A DNA stretch of 16,694 nt from JBDSTZ01 sp039927975. Lineage in GTDB: Bacteria; Pseudomonadota; Gammaproteobacteria; Burkholderiales; Burkholderiaceae_D. Shown in pieces: positions 14,112 to 16,694 of this stretch (position 1 is its first letter; every line of letters starts with the position of its first letter). The stretch spans positions 1 through 16,694 of the forward strand of contig JBDSTZ010000639.1 in assembly GCA_039927975.1 (NCBI GenBank), read 5' to 3'. The notes beneath the pieces are model-generated. The model was not told where the DNA came from and did not search any database. It worked only from the letters and a program-made list of their open reading frames with translations. A program made the translations under genes and the position numbers.

Positions 14112-15614
14112 CTACTCCCCAATACGGCTCAGGCGCTGCAAGCTGGCCGCCACAGTCTGCTCCATTAACGCAGATTGTGGCGCGGCGCCGCCTACTCTTT
14201 TCAGGTGGTCCCCGAAGTAGTACGCCGACGTACTTGGATCGGCGTTAGCGGCAACCACCCCACGCAGGAATCCGGCAAGTTCGATCGCTCCCGCGCGCAC
14301 CATCCCGATCAGCAGCTCGAAGTCGTCGATGGACGAGAACAGCACGTTGCTCAAGGGCAGGAAACGTTCGGCCTCTGCAAACGGATATGGACTGGCATCG
14401 GACTCGTGAGACATGGATGCGAGCAGGTCTCCGCGGCTCAAATTCAATTCCCGGTTCGTCACCACGATAAGGAAATCCTGACCGGAGGGAGGCGATGGGC
14501 CGTTACGGTCCTGCCAGCTGCGCAAGGAGGAGCTGATGTTCCGTCCTTGTTTGATCGCTCTGCGGGCCGCTTTCAGGCGGTTGCGCAGGTGCTCCGATGA
14601 CCCCTCCACGAATAGTGCATCGGGGAATAAGCCCATCTTCGCCTCGACGAATAAGTTACAGCCCGCTAGGCAGACTGCGGCCTCTGGCACCGATGCGCCA
14701 GCGCCAACCCTGCCTTTGAGCGCTTGCTCATCGAGGAAGGGCAGTCCCGATTCTCCCAGCAGCTCAACAACATAGGACTCAAAGATCTTGCTGTACTTTT
14801 CAGTGTAGAGAGGGCCTAGTGTGGCAAAGCGGCGGTGCACAAAATCTTCCAGCCCTCTGCTAAACACCATTGGGTGCCAACACTCGTAGTGGCCATCCGG
14901 GCGGAGCAGCAGCGGGAATTGCTTCAGCACGGGAAACTCGAACAGTTCGGTGGGCCTTGCCAGTTCACCCCGTGGCCTCAGCAACTCTTCGCGCAAGCCC
15001 CCCAGGTCGCGCGAAAGTAGGCGCAGGAAAGACGCGAGGACAGCGTCTCCGTAGTACGGTTCCAATGGAGAAAACCACTCTTTAGACAGCCTCTCCCTGC
15101 CGTCCAGAACGCCGGCGTGAGCAACGAAAGCCAGGTCCAGATACGTCTCCGGCTCCATGCCGAACAATTCGTTGAATTTCTGGCGCAGCACGTGGCCCTT
15201 CTGCAGCCTGGCGATCAATGCGGATTGCCGCATGAAGGAAAATGTAGGCGAGCGCTGGAAGTCGATCTGGGCGTTCAGCAGCTGGCGCATGAACAAGTGA
15301 CCAGTTGCGTGCTGCACGTCCGCCCACCTCCAAATGCTCCACAGCCTTTGGCGCAGCATGTCGAAATCACTTTGGGGAATGGGTGGCGCCTGGAAGAGTT
15401 GGACCTCGGGATCCGCGAGTGCCCATTTAACGAGCAACAGTATCTGCCACGGGGCATCGCGCAGCCGGTCGATTGGCTCTGCGGTCGGCCTTCGCAGCAC
15501 GCGAAGTGCCGCGTTGACAATGGACGCCGCACTATACGGTCGCATTGCACGCACCAGCTCTTGGTGCGCGGTCTGGAAGTCCATCCGATTGTTTGGTTTT
15601 GTCTGTTCAGTCAT
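14112..15614 (-). CDS. Unrecognised ~500-residue protein with PD-(D/E)XK nuclease-like motif
   Basis: I do not recognise this family with confidence. The N-terminal half (about 10-260) looks all-helical, with W/L-rich stretches such as PWQILLLVKWAL. The C-terminal half has a helix Y-x-K-I-F-E-S-Y-V, then P310-E311 and, twelve residues on, F-V-E324-A-K326-M. This is the spacing of a PD-(D/E)XK restriction-type core, with glutamate replacing the first aspartate. GC content is visibly lower than in the neighbours and a transposon scar lies upstream, so it looks acquired. It stands alone. A defence-type nuclease is possible but unproven. Start: ATG at 15614 (weak TAGG upstream) is chosen because a possible -10 (CATAAT, 15659 to 15654) precedes it; a TTG at 15662 would add 16 residues, and an ATG lies at 15647. 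Confidence 0.6.
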   Translation of the reverse strand: MTEQTKPNNRMDFQTAHQELVRAMRPYSAASIVNAALRVLRRPTAEPIDRLRDAPWQILLLVKWALADPEVQLFQAPPIPQSDFDMLRQRLWSIWRWADVQHATGHLFMRQLLNAQIDFQRSPTFSFMRQSALIARLQKGHVLRQKFNELFGMEPETYLDLAFVAHAGVLDGRERLSKEWFSPLEPYYGDAVLASFLRLLSRDLGGLREELLRPRGELARPTELFEFPVLKQFPLLLRPDGHYECWHPMVFSRGLEDFVHRRFATLGPLYTEKYSKIFESYVVELLGESGLPFLDEQALKGRVGAGASVPEAAVCLAGCNLFVEAKMGLFPDALFVEGSSEHLRNRLKAARRAIKQGRNISSSLRSWQDRNGPSPPSGQDFLIVVTNRELNLSRGDLLASMSHESDASPYPFAEAERFLPLSNVLFSSIDDFELLIGMVRAGAIELAGFLRGVVAANADPSTSAYYFGDHLKRVGGAAPQSALMEQTVAASLQRLSRIGE

Positions 15615-15653
15615 GTGCCTATCTTGGAAATCGGAAGGCGTAAGCATCCGTCC

Positions 15654-15659
15654 ATTATG
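15654..15659 (-). promoter_or_regulatory. Possible extended -10 (TG-CATAAT) for the nuclease-like gene
   Basis: The minus strand reads TTTTGCATAATGG about 40 nt before the ATG at 15614. No convincing -35 is seen, so this is tentative. If real, the predicted start near 15647 rules out the TTG start at 15662. Confidence 0.25.
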
Positions 15660-15830
15660 CAAAATCTGGTCGCTTCTGCGCCGAAAAGTCTACAGCAAGG
15701 CTTAACCCGACATGGACTTCTTCGGCAGTCCATCGGGCTGCCGCAGCACTCGCAAAAGGACGATGCGGACTATTCATTATGTTGCGCCCGGGTGTGTTTG
15801 AAAAACTTGGGGCTAGTTGCTATGATAAGG

Positions 15831-15882
15831 TCCGCTCTTGGCCGAAAGCGGAAGCTGCCTGTAGGCGATTGTACCCTACAGG
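15831..15882. repeat. Two adjacent hairpins, REP-like
   Basis: TCCGCT (15831-15836) pairs with AGCGGA (15847-15852) around CTTGGCCGAA. This resembles the 'CCGCT-TTGGCC-AGCGG' hairpins that recur between genes in many proteobacteria, from memory. Five bases later CCTGTAGG (15858-15865) pairs with CCTACAGG (15875-15882) around 9 nt. The pair lies directly before the ATPase remnant and may mark the junction where that gene was cut. Confidence 0.5.
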
Positions 15883-15886
15883 TACG

Positions 15887-16379
15887 GTGATCCTGGCCGG
15901 CCATCCCACACTACGCATCGACCTTTGCAGGCCGACGATGGAGGAAATCGGCTACCGAACCGACATCCTCAATTTGGACGACATCGCCGCAGCCAGCGCG
16001 ACTACATCCATTGTCTGCTCGGCGTCTGCACCGGCAACAAGGCCGAGCGGGAGAGCTCCTGACGGCCCAGGCGATCGCCATACCGGCCAGCGAGCTGGGC
16101 ACGCCGCTGCAGGTTCAGTGGCCCCTGACCCTGGCCCTCGAAGCGGGCTACCAGAGGGGCGAGGAGCCGGTCACTGCGGAATTGGTGGAGACGATTCTGT
16201 CGTGCCAGCTTGACGACCTGGAGCCGACCCTGGCGCGTCACGGCTTCCGGCTAAAGGACATGACCGAACAGTTCGACGCCGAGGCGGCGGAGATCGGCGC
16301 GATGTTCAGCAAGCAGTGAGAACCGAATCGCACTGCCGAGATCCGCGAGCGCATGCTGGCGGTGGGCTTGCCGATATGA
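15887..16379 (+). pseudogene. Decayed 3' part of a TniB/ExeA-type AAA transposition ATPase gene
   Basis: Three reading frames together give the C-terminal part of one protein. Frame 1 from 15887 gives V-I-L-A-G-H-P, then R-P-T-M-E-E-I-G-Y-R-T-D-I. Near 15989 the match shifts frame to S-Q-R-D-Y-I-H-C-L-L-G-V-C-T. Near 16050 it shifts again to L-L-T-A-Q-A-I, then T-P-L-Q-V-Q-W-P-L-T-L-A-L-E-A-G-Y and L-D-D-L-E-P-T-L-A-R-H-G. A TGA at 16317-16319 interrupts this frame, but similarity continues as E-P-N-R-T-A-E-I-R-E-R-M-L-A-V-G-L-P-I to a final TGA at 16377-16379. The LAGHP...RPTMEEIGYR pattern is known to me from AAA ATPases that work with Mu/Tn7-like DDE transposases. The Walker A/B half is missing. 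Two frameshifts, one stop and an N-terminal deletion make it non-functional. Confidence 0.72.
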
Positions 16380-16524
16380 GCCGTCAATTGCAGTTGGCGT
16401 GACCCGGCCGCCATGGAATCCGAGCCGGTGCCGTCGATTGCAAGCTCATTTTCAGATAGCGTGAGCACAGTCCTTCCGTCATTTGCCATTACATTAATTC
16501 GAGCCGAAATCGCCGTCAAATGCG
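16380..16524. mobile_element. Probable transposon end with a cluster of GCCGTCAATTGCA-type repeats
   Basis: Directly after the ATPase remnant are four similar 13-14-bp elements in one orientation: GCCGTCAATTGCA (16380), GCCGTCGATTGCA (16430, exactly 50 bp on), TCCGTCATTTGCCA (16475) and GCCGTCAAATGCG (16512). Two are followed by GCGTGA at different distances. Multiple transposase-binding repeats at an end are typical of Tn7/Tn402-like elements. The exact outer end and target duplication are not visible, and the other end is not in the window. Confidence 0.55.
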
Positions 16525-16584
16525 AGCACGGCCGGTTTCAAACGCGGGCCGTTACAGCTGGACCCCAAGGGTTCGACCCTGAGG

Positions 16585-16694
16585 CTAGACCCGATAGGCG
16601 ACGCGGATCGCGCGGAAGCGCCAGGCGGCGCACCATAACTGGCCTGTCATGTGCAGGGCCGCCGCGCCGAGCAGCAGGGCGCCGGGCCGCGCCA
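16585..16694 (-). CDS. C-terminal end of a probable membrane protein (5' part outside window)
   Basis: A minus-strand frame is open from the window edge to a TAG at 16585-16587, giving 35 codons. It encodes a hydrophobic stretch, G-A-L-L-L-G-A-A-A-L-H-M-T-G-Q-L-W, followed by a basic tail, R-F-R-A-I-R-V-A-Y-R-V. This fits a last transmembrane helix and cytoplasmic end. High GC and codon use resemble the host. The family is not identifiable from so little; the other two frames are less protein-like, but this remains a tentative call. Confidence 0.4.
   Translation of the reverse strand, partial: ARPGALLLGAAALHMTGQLWCAAWRFRAIRVAYRV

Noticed and set aside
16566..16590. GGGTTCGACCC resembling a tRNA T-arm
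   Set aside because: No matching acceptor stem, anticodon arm or D-arm in the 70 nt upstream. It is better explained as part of the region downstream of the minus-strand membrane-protein gene.

Overview
The window reads as the chromosome of a GC-rich betaproteobacterium, most likely an Oxalobacteraceae member of the Massilia/Duganella/Janthinobacterium type. This is inferred from a PEP-CTERM surface protein, a secreted pectinase pair, a copper nitrite reductase beside a Crp/Fnr regulator, and a large GGDEF/EAL protein. No rRNA, tRNA or CRISPR array was seen.

Layout. (1) 16-4637, plus strand: a PL1 pectate lyase lipoprotein, a DVUA0089-like PEP-CTERM protein and a GH28 polygalacturonase-type hydrolase. 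The two enzymes form a pectin-degrading pair. (2) 4653-7844, minus strand: a membrane HAMP-PAS-PAS-GGDEF-EAL protein. Its upstream region carries a textbook sigma-54 promoter and an NtrC-type palindrome about 95 bp upstream of the predicted transcription start. (3) 8257-10074, plus strand: a TonB/TolA-like protein with about 31 consecutive five-residue repeats. (4) 10123-14008: an anaerobic nitrite-respiration block. A minus-strand operon (His-rich outer-membrane protein, then a periplasmic TlpA-type thioredoxin) diverges from nirK. Both directions have an FNR/DNR box placed exactly 23 nt from an identical TATGAT -10 element. nirK is followed by a strong terminator and a DNR-like regulator gene without Fe-S cysteines. 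(5) 14112-16524: accessory DNA of visibly lower GC. It holds an unrecognised protein of about 500 residues with a restriction-nuclease-like E-x12-E-x-K motif, two small hairpins, the decayed 3' end of a TniB/ExeA-type transposition ATPase gene, and a cluster of about four 13-bp repeats that looks like a transposon end. (6) 16585-16694: the 3' end of a probable minus-strand membrane-protein gene.

How it fits together. The secreted enzymes suggest life on plant polymers, with the PEP-CTERM protein belonging to the cell envelope or biofilm matrix. The c-di-GMP enzyme appears tied to sigma-54, perhaps to nitrogen status. The strongest candidate for an under-described system is the FNR/DNR-controlled divergon nirK // His-rich outer-membrane protein + TlpA-like thioredoxin, which could supply or mature copper for the three-domain NirK. 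The lower-GC gene beside the transposon scar is a second candidate, possibly defence-related.
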